A DNA stretch of 64,000 bases, from positions 1 through 64,000 of the forward strand of contig CAJJCJ010000008.1 of assembly GCA_905182645.1 (NCBI GenBank), given 5' to 3'. This document shows, in pieces, positions 55,658 through 64,000 of this stretch. The first letter of the stretch is position 1; each line of letters begins with the position of its first letter. Below the pieces are notes generated by a model. It searched no databases. It had not been told where the DNA came from and was given only the letters and a program-made list of their open reading frames with translations. Origin of the DNA: an uncultured Sulfitobacter sp. GTDB lineage: Bacteria; Pseudomonadota; Alphaproteobacteria; Rhodobacterales; Rhodobacteraceae. The position numbers and the translations under genes were made by a program.

Positions 55658-56782
55658 ATGCGCGCAGAGACCCAAAACACCGTGGATGCGATTGAAAAAT
55701 CGCTTGGCTTATTGGCCCAGCGTTTGGACTATGAGACGGCTCCTTACCGGTTAGAAGAATTCAATGCCCGCGTTGAGGATCCGACGTTGTGGGATGATCC
55801 TGATGCCGCCCAAAAGCTAATGCGCAATCGTCAGATGTTGGTTGATGCTGTGGCGATTTACGAAGGTATCCGTCAGGATTTGGCAGATAACCTTGAGCTT
55901 ATTGAGATGGGCGAAATGGAAGACGACGCAGAAGTCGTGTCCGAGGCTGAGGCTGCGTTGACGACCCTTGGTGCATTGGCCGCCCAAAAAGAGCTGGAGG
56001 CTTTGCTGGATGGCGAGGCTGATGGCAATGATACATTCCTTGAGATCAACTCTGGCGCCGGTGGCACTGAGTCGTGTGATTGGGCCAATATGCTGGCCCG
56101 CATGTATGTCCGCTGGGCCGAGAAAAAGGGCTATAAGGTTGAATTGCAGTCCGAGACACCAGGCGAAGAGGCTGGGATCAAATCGGCGTCGTATAAGATT
56201 ACAGGCCAGAATGCCTATGGCTGGTTGAAGTCTGAGTCCGGCGTGCACCGTTTGGTCCGCATCAGTCCGTTTGATAGCGCCGCAAAGCGTCACACATCGT
56301 TTACGTCGATTAAGGTCTATCCGGTTGTGGACGATGACATTGATATTCAGGTCGAGGCAAAAGACATCCGTCTTGATACCTACCGGTCATCTGGTGCCGG
56401 TGGTCAGCACGTCAACACGACCGATTCAGCGGTCCGGATTACCCACTTTCCCACAGGCATTGTTGTGACCAGTTCCGAGAAATCCCAACACCAGAACCGC
56501 GATATTGCCATGAAGGCGCTAAAATCGCGGCTTTATCAGATCGAGCTGGATAAGCGGTCGTTGGTCGTCAATGAAGTCCACGAGAATGCAGGCGATGCGG
56601 GCTGGGGCAACCAGATCCGTAGTTACGTTTTGCAGCCCTATCAGATGGTCAAAGACCTGCGCACCAACCACGAGACGTCCGACACGAAGGGTGTGCTGGA
56701 CGGTGATTTGGATGGCTTTATGGCGGCTACGCTTGCGATGGCTGTGTCGGGTAAATCGCGTGCGGATGCCCAAGGCGAATAA
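55658..56782 (+). CDS. prfB: Peptide chain release factor 2 (RF2)
   Basis: Recognises UGA and UAA stops. 374 residues, one uninterrupted frame: unlike E. coli prfB there is no early in-frame UGA requiring programmed +1 frameshifting, as is common in this group. RISPFDSAAKRHTSF carries the SPF stop-recognition motif, and RSSGAGGQHVNTTDSAVR the catalytic GGQ. Confidence 0.95.
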   Translation: MRAETQNTVDAIEKSLGLLAQRLDYETAPYRLEEFNARVEDPTLWDDPDAAQKLMRNRQMLVDAVAIYEGIRQDLADNLELIEMGEMEDDAEVVSEAEAALTTLGALAAQKELEALLDGEADGNDTFLEINSGAGGTESCDWANMLARMYVRWAEKKGYKVELQSETPGEEAGIKSASYKITGQNAYGWLKSESGVHRLVRISPFDSAAKRHTSFTSIKVYPVVDDDIDIQVEAKDIRLDTYRSSGAGGQHVNTTDSAVRITHFPTGIVVTSSEKSQHQNRDIAMKALKSRLYQIELDKRSLVVNEVHENAGDAGWGNQIRSYVLQPYQMVKDLRTNHETSDTKGVLDGDLDGFMAATLAMAVSGKSRADAQGE

Positions 56783-56838
56783 GTGTTCCGGTATGCTTAG
56801 GAATCGCCAAGTTTTTCAAATGGGTAGTTTAACGTAAA

Positions 56839-56869
56839 AAGGGCGGACTAGGTTTCCCTGTCCGCCCTT
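56839..56869. terminator. Bidirectional terminator between prfB and the bactofilin gene
   Basis: AAGGGCGGAC pairs with GTCCGCCCTT around an 11-base loop, with A-rich sequence on one side. It lies between convergent genes and could serve both. Confidence 0.75.
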
Positions 56870-56892
56870 CCAAATACTGTCACCCAAAAGGT

Positions 56893-57381
56893 TTAGGCTT
56901 TTGGCTCTGGCATCTTGGCTTTGCCACCAGTGCCAGTTGTCAGCGGATCGTCTTGACGCTGCACGGAGCCTTCGAAGTGCGCACCGGATTCGATCGCGAT
57001 TGTCTTGTGGATGATGTCACCCTCAACACGCGCGGTTGATGTCAGGCGAACCTTAAGGCCACGTACACGGCCAATAACGCGGCCGTTGACAACAACGTCG
57101 TCGGCCATGACTTCACCCTTAACAGTGGCGCCTTCGCTGACTGTCAGCAGGTGCGCACGAATATCGCCTTCAACCTGACCTTCGATCTGGATGTCACCAG
57201 TCGTTTTCAGGTTGCCTGTGACCAACAGGTCAGAGGACAGCACGGATGGTGCTGGCTTTGCCTTGGGTGCGGCGGCTTTAAAATCAGGCGCAGGTGCGCT
57301 TGTTTTCGCAGGCATCGCAGGTGTGGTTGCTTTTTCACCGGCTTTTGGGCCGGGCTCATTGATTTTTGATTTAGAAAACAT
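56893..57381 (-). CDS. Bactofilin family cytoskeletal protein
   Basis: A 162-residue protein with an unstructured Lys/Pro/Ala-rich N-terminus, a DUF583 beta-helix core (LLVTGNLKTTGDIQIEGQVE, then GEVMADDVVVNGRVIGRVRG), and a proline-rich tail. Bactofilins polymerise without nucleotides and localise wall enzymes. It overlaps the M23 peptidase gene end by 11 bases, the widespread bactofilin-M23 pairing. Confidence 0.93.
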   Translation of the reverse strand: MFSKSKINEPGPKAGEKATTPAMPAKTSAPAPDFKAAAPKAKPAPSVLSSDLLVTGNLKTTGDIQIEGQVEGDIRAHLLTVSEGATVKGEVMADDVVVNGRVIGRVRGLKVRLTSTARVEGDIIHKTIAIESGAHFEGSVQRQDDPLTTGTGGKAKMPEPKA

Positions 57382-58677
57382 CTTGTCCAGCTCTTATGTA
57401 AATCATGGGGTTAACAGGCGCGCCACCGACGCGGACTTCATAATGCAAATGCGATCCTGTGGATCGACCTGAGTTACCCATATCACCAATTCGCTGCCCG
57501 CGCGAGACCCTTTGACCAACTGAAATCTTAATAGAGTTCAGGTGGGCGTATCGTGTCTCGATGCCGAATTCGTGTTGGATTTTGATTAGGCGGCCATAAC
57601 CGGACGACCAGCCAGCTTTCACAACAACACCGTCAGCGGTCGCGTAAATTGGGGTCCCGATTGGGGCGGCAAAGTCGGTTCCGGCGTGCAGGCGACCCCA
57701 GCGTGGGCCAAAACCAGAGGTAAACGGAAGCTGGCTTTCACGGGGGTATCAAATGGCGCGCGTTCTGCTGCAATCCGGTAAAGGTTAATCCGGTCCATAC
57801 GGTCAAGGATACCGTTTGCGCGGGCTGTATCAGGATCAGGTGCGCCGCCTTTGGTCGAAAACGACATTGGTGCCAGCGGGCCACCTGTGCCGGAATAACC
57901 ACGGCGCACGGCAGACAATAGGCTATCTGGGTTCAGGCCTGCTTGGCGGAACATTTTATCAAGCGGTTCTACAGAGACGAGCATCGCTTCTTCGAGTTGG
58001 CGGAATATATCGTCGTTCTTTTCTTCTAATAATCTGAGGCGCAGTTCCATTTCGGCGGCTTGGTCCAGCGCGAAAACGGCGTCTGCGGCGATCATGTCCC
58101 GTTCGGCAGCGGTATCTGCCAAGGCGCTGGCAAGCAGATCAACTGTGCCGCTGGCCTCTTGGGACAGGGCGGTCGCGGCGGCATCTGCGCCATCGGCGGA
58201 CAGTGCAGCGACCTGATCGCGCGCTGCTTCGCGGTCTTTCATGGTGTTGCGTAACGTGGCCTGCACGACTTCGAGCCCTGTTTCCAGTTCGCGACGCTTG
58301 TCTTCTGTCGATAAAAGTTCTGTCTGCATGATCGAGATTTGATCGAGCGCTGAGGTGAACCGACGCTGCGCTGCAACGGCCTCTTCTGCGCGAATGTCGC
58401 GTTCGATTGACAGAGAATTCAGTCGTTCTTCGTAAATCATTTGGTCACGCGCGGCTTGCGCGCGGAAGTTTCCGGCCCCGATGCTGTCCATCAACAAGAT
58501 AGCCGTCGCGATGATCGTCCAGCCGACAACGATGATGCCGCCGGTCCACGCCACAAGCTGCGTTTCTGATGTAAGCCGGATGAACCGTGTCTCGGCGTCC
58601 GAGCGAAGAAAAAGCCGTTTCTCGGGGAAACGGCCTTCTAGCCAAGCGTGAACGCGTGCTGTCAATCGTGATCGCAA
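57371..58677 (-). pseudogene. DUF5930-type M23 peptidoglycan endopeptidase, interrupted by a frameshift
   Basis: The first 1 kb encodes a membrane anchor (around VAWTGGIIVVGWTIIATAIL) and a long coiled coil, ending at DTPVKASFR. There a run of three T/A bases (57722-57724) should be four: with the extra base the frame continues FTSGFGPRWG, then HAGTDFAAPIG, YAHLNSIKI and HLHYEVRVGG, giving an intact zinc site (HxxxD, HxH). Restored length is about 435 residues. I use the TTG at 58677, with AGGA 8 bases upstream. Its end overlaps the bactofilin start. Confidence 0.85.
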
Positions 58678-58843
58678 AAGTGCCGTCCTTGTCTCGTCCC
58701 GTTTCGCGGTTGGTTCCCACACCAATGAACCCGCCCAACAGTGTTAGACAGCCTGAGCCAATCTCGCAAGATTTATGAACGAATGATTCGTTGTTTTTTG
58801 ATGAATAGCCGTTACTTAGGCGCGTTTATGCCGATGGTTGTGG

Positions 58844-59662
58844 TCAATTTTCGGGTTTGCCGCCAGCCAATGGCCAGTAGAAGTCGGGCGGTATCCCTGC
58901 CTCGGCCCGCTTTTCTTCGTTAAACGGTGGTTTCAGGTTGGCATGAAAGTAGGTTCTTACAAGGTCATGGAACACGCCTGTCGGGTCCAAGTCATGCCGT
59001 CCACACAAGAAATGGAACCATTTTGAGCCGTAGGCCACATGGTGCACTTCTTCGGCGTAGATCACATTGAGTGCCTCAATCGCTTGGGTATCTTTTGCTT
59101 GCTGGAAAATCTTGATCATGCCGGGCGTTACATCAAGCCCGCGTGCCTCGAGAACCATCGGCACCACCGCAAGCCGCCCCATGAAATCTGTGGCCGTGTC
59201 AGAGGCGGCGCGCCACATGCCAGCATGCGCATCAAGCGCGCCGTAGTGGCTGCCATGTGCTTCAAGACAGTCGCACATCAGATTAAAATGTTTTGATTCT
59301 TCGTCTGCGGCCTTGACCCAGTCGTCGAAGAACCCGATGGGCATTGGCGTGTCTGTGAACCGTGCGATGATGTCCCAATGCAAGTCAACGGCGTTTAGTT
59401 CGATATGCGCGACCGCATGTAATAGTGCGATCCGCCCCTGCGGCGATCCGGGTTTGCGGCGCGGGACATCGCGTGGGTTTAAAAGCGCCGGTTTGTCTGG
59501 GCGTGCGGGCGTATCGGGTGGGGTCGCTTGGCCGATTTCGGGTGTTTCACCTGCGTCGCGGGCTGCTTTCCATTGGGCCGCATAGGCGCGCGACAATGTA
59601 GTTTTTGCTCGCCCGTCTGCCGTGTTCAGCACATCAATCGCCATTTCGGCCAGTGGTTTCAT
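58844..59662 (-). CDS. DUF455 family ferritin-like protein
   Basis: A 272-residue helical protein starting MKPLAEMAIDVL. Carboxylate/His pairs typical of a ferritin-like di-iron site are visible: AHIELNAVDLHWD, then AADEESKHF, LEARGLDVTP and AEEVHHVAYG. Function of DUF455 is unknown. Its ATG overlaps the bcp stop by four bases, so the two are cotranscribed. Confidence 0.88.
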   Translation of the reverse strand: MKPLAEMAIDVLNTADGRAKTTLSRAYAAQWKAARDAGETPEIGQATPPDTPARPDKPALLNPRDVPRRKPGSPQGRIALLHAVAHIELNAVDLHWDIIARFTDTPMPIGFFDDWVKAADEESKHFNLMCDCLEAHGSHYGALDAHAGMWRAASDTATDFMGRLAVVPMVLEARGLDVTPGMIKIFQQAKDTQAIEALNVIYAEEVHHVAYGSKWFHFLCGRHDLDPTGVFHDLVRTYFHANLKPPFNEEKRAEAGIPPDFYWPLAGGKPEN

Positions 59663-60135
59663 GTAGCGGTCGTTTCTTTTACGGCCGCAAGCACTGCATT
59701 GACGTGACCGGGGACTTTTACTTTGCGCCAAATGTGGCTGATCGTTCCGTCCGCGCCGATCAAAAATGTCGCCCGCTCGATCCCCATGTAGGTCTTTCCG
59801 TACATCGATTTTTCGCCCCACGTGCCATAGCGTTCGCAAACATCGCCGTCTTCGTCCGACAAAAGGGCGATGCCAAGCTCGTATTTCGCGACGAATTTAT
59901 CATGCTTTTTGACTGGATCTTTGGACACACCCAGCACGACAGCGCCAGCGGCAGCAAATACAGTCGCCATTTCGGTAAAGCCGATGGCTTCGGTAGTGCA
60001 GCCGGGTGTGTCGTCTTTTGGGTAGAAGTAGAGCACTACCTTTTGGCCTGCAAAATCGGACAGAGACACGGAGGTTCCGCCGTCGCGGGGCAACGTAATT
60101 TCGGGGGCTTTGCCGCCTGGGGCCAAATCGGTCAT
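59659..60135 (-). CDS. bcp: Thioredoxin-dependent peroxiredoxin (Bcp type)
   Basis: A 158-residue peroxiredoxin that reduces hydroperoxides. FYPKDDTPGCTTEAIGF contains the peroxidatic cysteine in TPGCTxEA. The downstream FVAKYELGIALLSDEDGDVC has a candidate resolving cysteine. Followed by the DUF455 gene. Confidence 0.93.
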   Translation of the reverse strand: MTDLAPGGKAPEITLPRDGGTSVSLSDFAGQKVVLYFYPKDDTPGCTTEAIGFTEMATVFAAAGAVVLGVSKDPVKKHDKFVAKYELGIALLSDEDGDVCERYGTWGEKSMYGKTYMGIERATFLIGADGTISHIWRKVKVPGHVNAVLAAVKETTAT

Positions 60136-60215
60136 GGAAATTCTCCTGATTGCACTGCATTGGTGGTTTCGTTTTAGCTCAACACGGGCAAAGATAAAGG
60201 CCCAAGCAAATTAGA

Positions 60216-63200
60216 GTGATGATGCAAGAAGAAGTACCGCCAGAAACGAGCCGCCGCCGCCGTCCTTGGATGGTGCTGCGCGTTGTTGCGTTATTGCTAG
60301 CGTTGCCCATCGTGTTTGCAATCGTTGCCAGTGTGTTGCTGATCAACACCGATGTGCATGCCCCTGGATGGATGAAATTACGTATTGAGACTCGCGCTGC
60401 CGCCTTGATTCAGGGCGCCACATTGGAATTTGGTCAGATTTTTGTGACCATCGGCAAGGATCTGCATCCCCGCGTTCGCTTGTTTGATACGCGGATCAGC
60501 GATGCCAATGGCATTCAGATTGCACGTATTCCATCGGTGACAGGCCTTATGTCCCCCCGTGGCCTGCTGTTTCAGCGGGATGTGTTGATGCAGGACGTCG
60601 CGCTGCATGGTGCCCAGATTAACTTGCGTCGCGCTGCCGATGGGTCCGTGTCTTTGGCTTTTGCCGGCGGCGGTGGTTTTGACAGCGCGCCGTCGATGGT
60701 TGCCTTGTTGGACCAAGTTGATCAGTTTTTGGATCGCCCTGCCTTTGCTGCGCTGGAGCAGATTTCGGCCTCTGGTCTGATTGTCAATTACACCGATGTC
60801 CGCGCGGGTCGTGCGTGGACTGTTGACGGTGGTGAGTTGAAATTAGATTTACGTGATGATCAGACGACATTGTTCGGTGACTTTTCCCTGCTGTCGGGCG
60901 GCGCTGATGTGACCCGATTGCAGTTGAACTATGACAGTCCTCGCGGGTCACATGAGGCTCAGGTGAGCCTGTCGGTCACCGATGCACGCGCTAGTGATAT
61001 GGCCACCCAAACCCCCGCGTTGTCGTGGCTTTCTGGCGTTGATGCCGCGATTACCGCGTCGTTGCGCAGCAGCTTGGACGCAGACGGCGCGCTTGGTCCG
61101 TTGAGTGCCACGCTTGATTTGGGTGCAGGCGCGTTGCAGCCAAATGCGGCCACCGATCCGGTCGCTTTTGAGGGTGCTAAGGCCTACCTGACATATGATC
61201 CGGCGACGGATTTGATCAGCTTTGACCAGATTGAGGTGGATGCCGCTGCAGGCCAAATTAACGCCTCTGGTCGTGCCTATTTGCGTGACAAAGTGGACGG
61301 CATTCCGCAGGCGCTAGTGGCGCAACTCGCGTTTCCAGACATCACTTTGGCGCAAGGTGACTGGTATCCTGATGGTCTTGTGGTGCCGCCGTTGTCTGTC
61401 GATATGCGATTGCGGTTTGATCCGTTTGCCGTTGAGTTGGGGCAGGTGGCTTTGGTTGAGGGCGACACGCATGTCAATGGGTCAGGTCAAATCAGCGCGA
61501 CGCAGGATGGATGGCGCGCTGCGATTGATTTGCATGCAGATCAGATGGCGTCTGAGCGGTTTACGGCTTTTTGGCCGAAGACCCTGAAAAAGCGCAGTCG
61601 CGATTGGCTGGACCGCAATGTCGTTGGTGGCATGTTGCGTGATGCCGCTGTTGGCATTCGTGCGGTGCAAGGCGAAAGGCCAGTGATGGCGGCCCGCTTT
61701 GATTTTGAAGAAGCTGACATCACATTCATGCGCAAAATGCCCCCAATATCAGGCGCGCGCGGCGTCGGGCACATGCAAGATGGTCAGTTGATAATGTCGC
61801 TTGATCGTGGGTTTGTCACTGCCCAGCAGGGTGGCCGCGCTGAACTGGCTGGTACAACATTCAAGGTTTTGGACACCCGTAGACCTGGTGGTGAAGCGGA
61901 GCTTAATCTAGTTCTAAACAGCACGATAACGGCCGCCTTGTCGCTGCTTGACCGAGAGCCGTTCGCGTTTATCACCAAGGCCAACCAATCAGTCACAATG
62001 GCGCAGGGCAATGCGTCGGTCACCGGACAAATCCGGTTTCCGCTGGTTAAGGGCGTCCCGCGGGACCAAATTTCGTATGAGATTGCCGCGGATTTGCGTG
62101 ACTTTCGCAGCGACACAATCATTAAGGGCCGCGAATTGCGGGCAAACCGGATGCGGCTAACCGCAGACAATGGGGGCATGCAGATTGCAGGACCGGTCAA
62201 TTTGGACGGTGTCGCAGCAGATGCCATTTGGGATAATCGGTTTGGTGGCGCGAATGCTGGCAAGAGCCAGATGCGCGCCACGGTCGCTTTATCTCCAAGG
62301 TTTTTGGATACGTTTAACATTGCGTTGCCCGATGGCGCTGTCACCGGATCGGGGCAGGGTGATCTGATTGTTGATCTGGCCGCAGGCAGCCCACCCGCGT
62401 TTAGTCTGATGTCAGACCTACGCGGGATTGCGATGGCTTTACCGGCTGTTGGTTGGCGCAAAGCACCGTCTGAAGATGGTGAATTGCTTGTGACAGGCAC
62501 GCTTGGTGATGTGCCGCAGATTACCACCTTGGAGATCAGCGGTGGTGGCTTGCAGGCCAAGGGTGCCGTCGCCTTAAATGGAAATGGCACGCTGGATGAA
62601 GCCCGATTTGCGCAGGTGCAGATCGGCAATTGGTTGGATGCGCGGGTCACGTTGCTTGGGCGCGGAAAAGGCCGCCCTGTTGGTGTGTCCATTGGACAGG
62701 GACGCGTTGATTTACGCGGTGCAGCGTTTGGCGCAGGGAGCAGCGACGCCGGCCCGCTTGCGTTGCGGTTGGACCGATTGCAAATCACCGAAGGTATCGC
62801 GCTGCACGATTTCATTGGTGATTTTGACGGGTTGGGTGGTTTTTCGGGGGCCTTTACAGGACGTGTGAACGGCGGACCGCAGGTGTTGGGAACCGTTATT
62901 CCACAAAACGGACGGTCCGCTATACGCCTTCAGTCTGATGATGCTGGCGGTGTTGTTGGCGCGGCTGGGTTCATGGAAAACGGCCTAGGCGGGTCGCTTG
63001 ATCTGACTTTACGCCCTGCGAGGGACGCGGGTACGTTTGACGGTGATCTTTTAGTGCGTGATCTGCGGGTCCGAGATGCCCCCGCGATAGCCGCTTTGCT
63101 AGATTCGATTAGCGTGGTCGGTTTGCTTCGGCAGTTGGACGGGCAGGGGCTGGCGTTCGACGAGGTGGATGCCTCGTTCCGCCTAACCCCGTCGCAAGTG

Positions 63201-63488
63201 ATTTTGACCCAGTCAAGCGCGGTTGGACCGGGGCTTGGCATTTCGCTCGATGGGATTTACACGCTCGCCAGTAAACAGATTGATTTCCAAGGGGTTGTGT
63301 CGCCGTTTTATCTGCTCAATGGTATTGGTGCGTTTTTGACCCGCAAGGGTGAAGGGCTGATCGGGTTTAACTTTAACCTGACAGGTGCCGCCGCTGCGCC
63401 TGTTGTGTCGGTGAACCCATTGTCCGCATTCACGCCCGGTATGTTCCGAGAGATATTCCGCCGCGCCCCACCAGAGGTGACCCAATGA
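60216..63488 (+). CDS. Large AsmA-like/DUF3971 membrane-anchored envelope protein (YhdP-like)
   Basis: A 1,090-residue protein: one N-terminal membrane helix (residues about 21-45), then a long repetitive beta-rich periplasmic region ending in the AsmA-like C-terminal region (SGLGISLDGIYTLASKQIDF, then GVVSPFYLLNGIG). The last part resembles YhdP, which helps lipid movement to the outer membrane. GTG at 60216 and two following ATGs are alternative starts. The stop overlaps queA by ATGA. Confidence 0.82.
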   Translation: MMMQEEVPPETSRRRRPWMVLRVVALLLALPIVFAIVASVLLINTDVHAPGWMKLRIETRAAALIQGATLEFGQIFVTIGKDLHPRVRLFDTRISDANGIQIARIPSVTGLMSPRGLLFQRDVLMQDVALHGAQINLRRAADGSVSLAFAGGGGFDSAPSMVALLDQVDQFLDRPAFAALEQISASGLIVNYTDVRAGRAWTVDGGELKLDLRDDQTTLFGDFSLLSGGADVTRLQLNYDSPRGSHEAQVSLSVTDARASDMATQTPALSWLSGVDAAITASLRSSLDADGALGPLSATLDLGAGALQPNAATDPVAFEGAKAYLTYDPATDLISFDQIEVDAAAGQINASGRAYLRDKVDGIPQALVAQLAFPDITLAQGDWYPDGLVVPPLSVDMRLRFDPFAVELGQVALVEGDTHVNGSGQISATQDGWRAAIDLHADQMASERFTAFWPKTLKKRSRDWLDRNVVGGMLRDAAVGIRAVQGERPVMAARFDFEEADITFMRKMPPISGARGVGHMQDGQLIMSLDRGFVTAQQGGRAELAGTTFKVLDTRRPGGEAELNLVLNSTITAALSLLDREPFAFITKANQSVTMAQGNASVTGQIRFPLVKGVPRDQISYEIAADLRDFRSDTIIKGRELRANRMRLTADNGGMQIAGPVNLDGVAADAIWDNRFGGANAGKSQMRATVALSPRFLDTFNIALPDGAVTGSGQGDLIVDLAAGSPPAFSLMSDLRGIAMALPAVGWRKAPSEDGELLVTGTLGDVPQITTLEISGGGLQAKGAVALNGNGTLDEARFAQVQIGNWLDARVTLLGRGKGRPVGVSIGQGRVDLRGAAFGAGSSDAGPLALRLDRLQITEGIALHDFIGDFDGLGGFSGAFTGRVNGGPQVLGTVIPQNGRSAIRLQSDDAGGVVGAAGFMENGLGGSLDLTLRPARDAGTFDGDLLVRDLRVRDAPAIAALLDSISVVGLLRQLDGQGLAFDEVDASFRLTPSQVILTQSSAVGPGLGISLDGIYTLASKQIDFQGVVSPFYLLNGIGAFLTRKGEGLIGFNFNLTGAAAAPVVSVNPLSAFTPGMFREIFRRAPPEVTQ

Positions 63489-64000
63489 AGCTGTCCGATT
63501 TTGATTTTGAGCTGCCGGAGCGGTTGATTGCGGTGCGCCCTGCGAAACCACGTAGCTCGGCGCGGTTGCTGGTTGCTCGTGGCGATCAAATAGCTGATTC
63601 TACGGTTGCCGATTTGGGCGATGTTTTACGCAGTGGTGATGTGTTGGTGTTGAACGACACCAAGGTTATCCCTGCACGGCTTTTTGGATTGCGCCACCGC
63701 AACGGCGAGCTTGGCATGACGGCGTCTAAGATGGACGTTACCTTGCTGGACCCGCGCGCTGACGGCACTTGGGGTGCATTGGTCAAGCCGCTGAGAAAAA
63801 TCCGTGATGGCGAGGTGATTGTGTTCTCGGACACATTGCAGGCCGAGGTCGTGGGCCGCGCTGACGGGCAGGCGGCGTTGCGGTTTAATATCAAGGGCGA
63901 TGACTTTGATGCTGCATTGAACGCGGTTGGTGCGATGCCGCTGCCACCGTATATTGCGGCCAAGCGCCCTGCGGATGATGCCGATAAGACGGATTATCAG
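63485..64000 (+). CDS. queA: S-adenosylmethionine:tRNA ribosyltransferase-isomerase QueA (partial, cut by window end)
   Basis: Only the N-terminal half is in the window. MKLSDFDFELPERLIAVRPA opens the protein; SADLGDVLRSGDVLVLNDTK-type sequence (seen as VADLGDVLRSGDVLVLNDTK) and KVIPARLFG follow; PLPPYIAAKRPADDADKTDYQ is the conserved PPYI block. Makes epoxyqueuosine on tRNA, downstream of Tgt. Confidence 0.93.
   Translation, partial: MKLSDFDFELPERLIAVRPAKPRSSARLLVARGDQIADSTVADLGDVLRSGDVLVLNDTKVIPARLFGLRHRNGELGMTASKMDVTLLDPRADGTWGALVKPLRKIRDGEVIVFSDTLQAEVVGRADGQAALRFNIKGDDFDAALNAVGAMPLPPYIAAKRPADDADKTDYQ

Noticed and set aside
55658-55800. Programmed frameshift site in prfB
   Set aside because: The frame is continuous from the start with no early in-frame stop.
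61784-62815. 343-codon open frame antisense to the AsmA-like gene
   Set aside because: Shadow of a GC-biased gene; composition is Ser/Pro/Arg-rich without domains or a ribosome site.

Overview
The window looks like chromosomal core sequence of a marine alphaproteobacterium of the order Rhodobacterales (Roseobacter group). Three things point there: the protein types (DUF1127, DUF1203, DUF2849, DUF934, DUF5930-type M23 peptidase, Hint_2 proteins, TRAP dicarboxylate transporter), the gene neighbourhoods (tatABC next to surE-pcm-LysM/M23; purF-cvpA-radA; cysG-DUF2849-cysI-cysH), and E. coli-style start and ribosome-binding sites. The closest genus cannot be named from sequence alone. There is no prophage, CRISPR array, plasmid origin or rRNA operon. 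One tRNA-Val(TAC) is present.

Layout. 0-2.5 kb: dusA, a TauE/SafE exporter and a 2-oxoglutarate-type oxygenase, overlapping and on the + strand. 2.6-9.7 kb: a WYL regulator divergent from tatABC plus an AAA+ ATPase, then a minus-strand run of LysM/M23 lipoprotein, pcm, surE, a hypothetical gene and an SDR. 9.7-16.3 kb (minus): purF, cvpA, radA, a PqiA-like protein, an MlaF/MlaE lipid ABC pair and a frameshifted alanine racemase. 16.3-18.4 kb: an AT-rich accessory pocket with an orphan Hint-fold gene lacking the nucleophilic Cys, a decayed IS3-family transposase with one recognisable end, and unexplained decayed sequence. 18.4-21.8 kb (minus): dnaB, pyrE, pyrC. 21.9-26.8 kb: small membrane/DUF genes, gcdH, and infC with an apparent ATA start. 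26.8-32.9 kb: an assimilatory sulfate-reduction operon (cysG, DUF2849, cysI, APS-reductase-type cysH, DUF934, fpr) divergent from an Lrp-type regulator, with a perfect palindrome between them. 33-39.4 kb: dctBD and dctPQM for C4-dicarboxylate uptake. 39.5-45.5 kb: tpiA, an isopenicillin-N-synthase-like oxygenase, two Fe-S assembly factors, a Hint protein, tgt and a WcbI-type protein. 45.5-49.6 kb: lon behind a heat-shock-type promoter, an HU-like protein, a cupin, a phosphatase and the tRNA. 49.7-64 kb: a DsbA/ScsC-like protein, then cell-wall genes (amidase, PBP1A, bactofilin, M23 peptidase) interleaved with an aminotransferase, prfB, DUF455, bcp, a 1,090-residue AsmA-like protein and the start of queA.

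The most striking window-wide signal is a set of small frameshifts, mostly one-base length changes at short homopolymers, that interrupt otherwise well-conserved genes: alr, dctM, the IPNS-like oxygenase (two lesions), wcbI-like, the sufT-like gene and the M23 peptidase. Each reads through as an intact family member if the run is changed by one base (two bases at one site). This argues for homopolymer errors in the sequence rather than true gene decay, but both readings are open. One side effect is an artificial 615-codon Alr-MlaE frame.

The best biological leads are four. The DctD regulator has lost its GAFTGA loop and has a damaged Walker A, and it lies next to two palindromes 33 bp apart with no visible sigma-54 promoter. 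infC appears to start at ATA. A sigma-32-like promoter precedes lon. Two very different Hint-domain proteins are present, one without its catalytic cysteine. I found no convincing entirely new multi-gene system.
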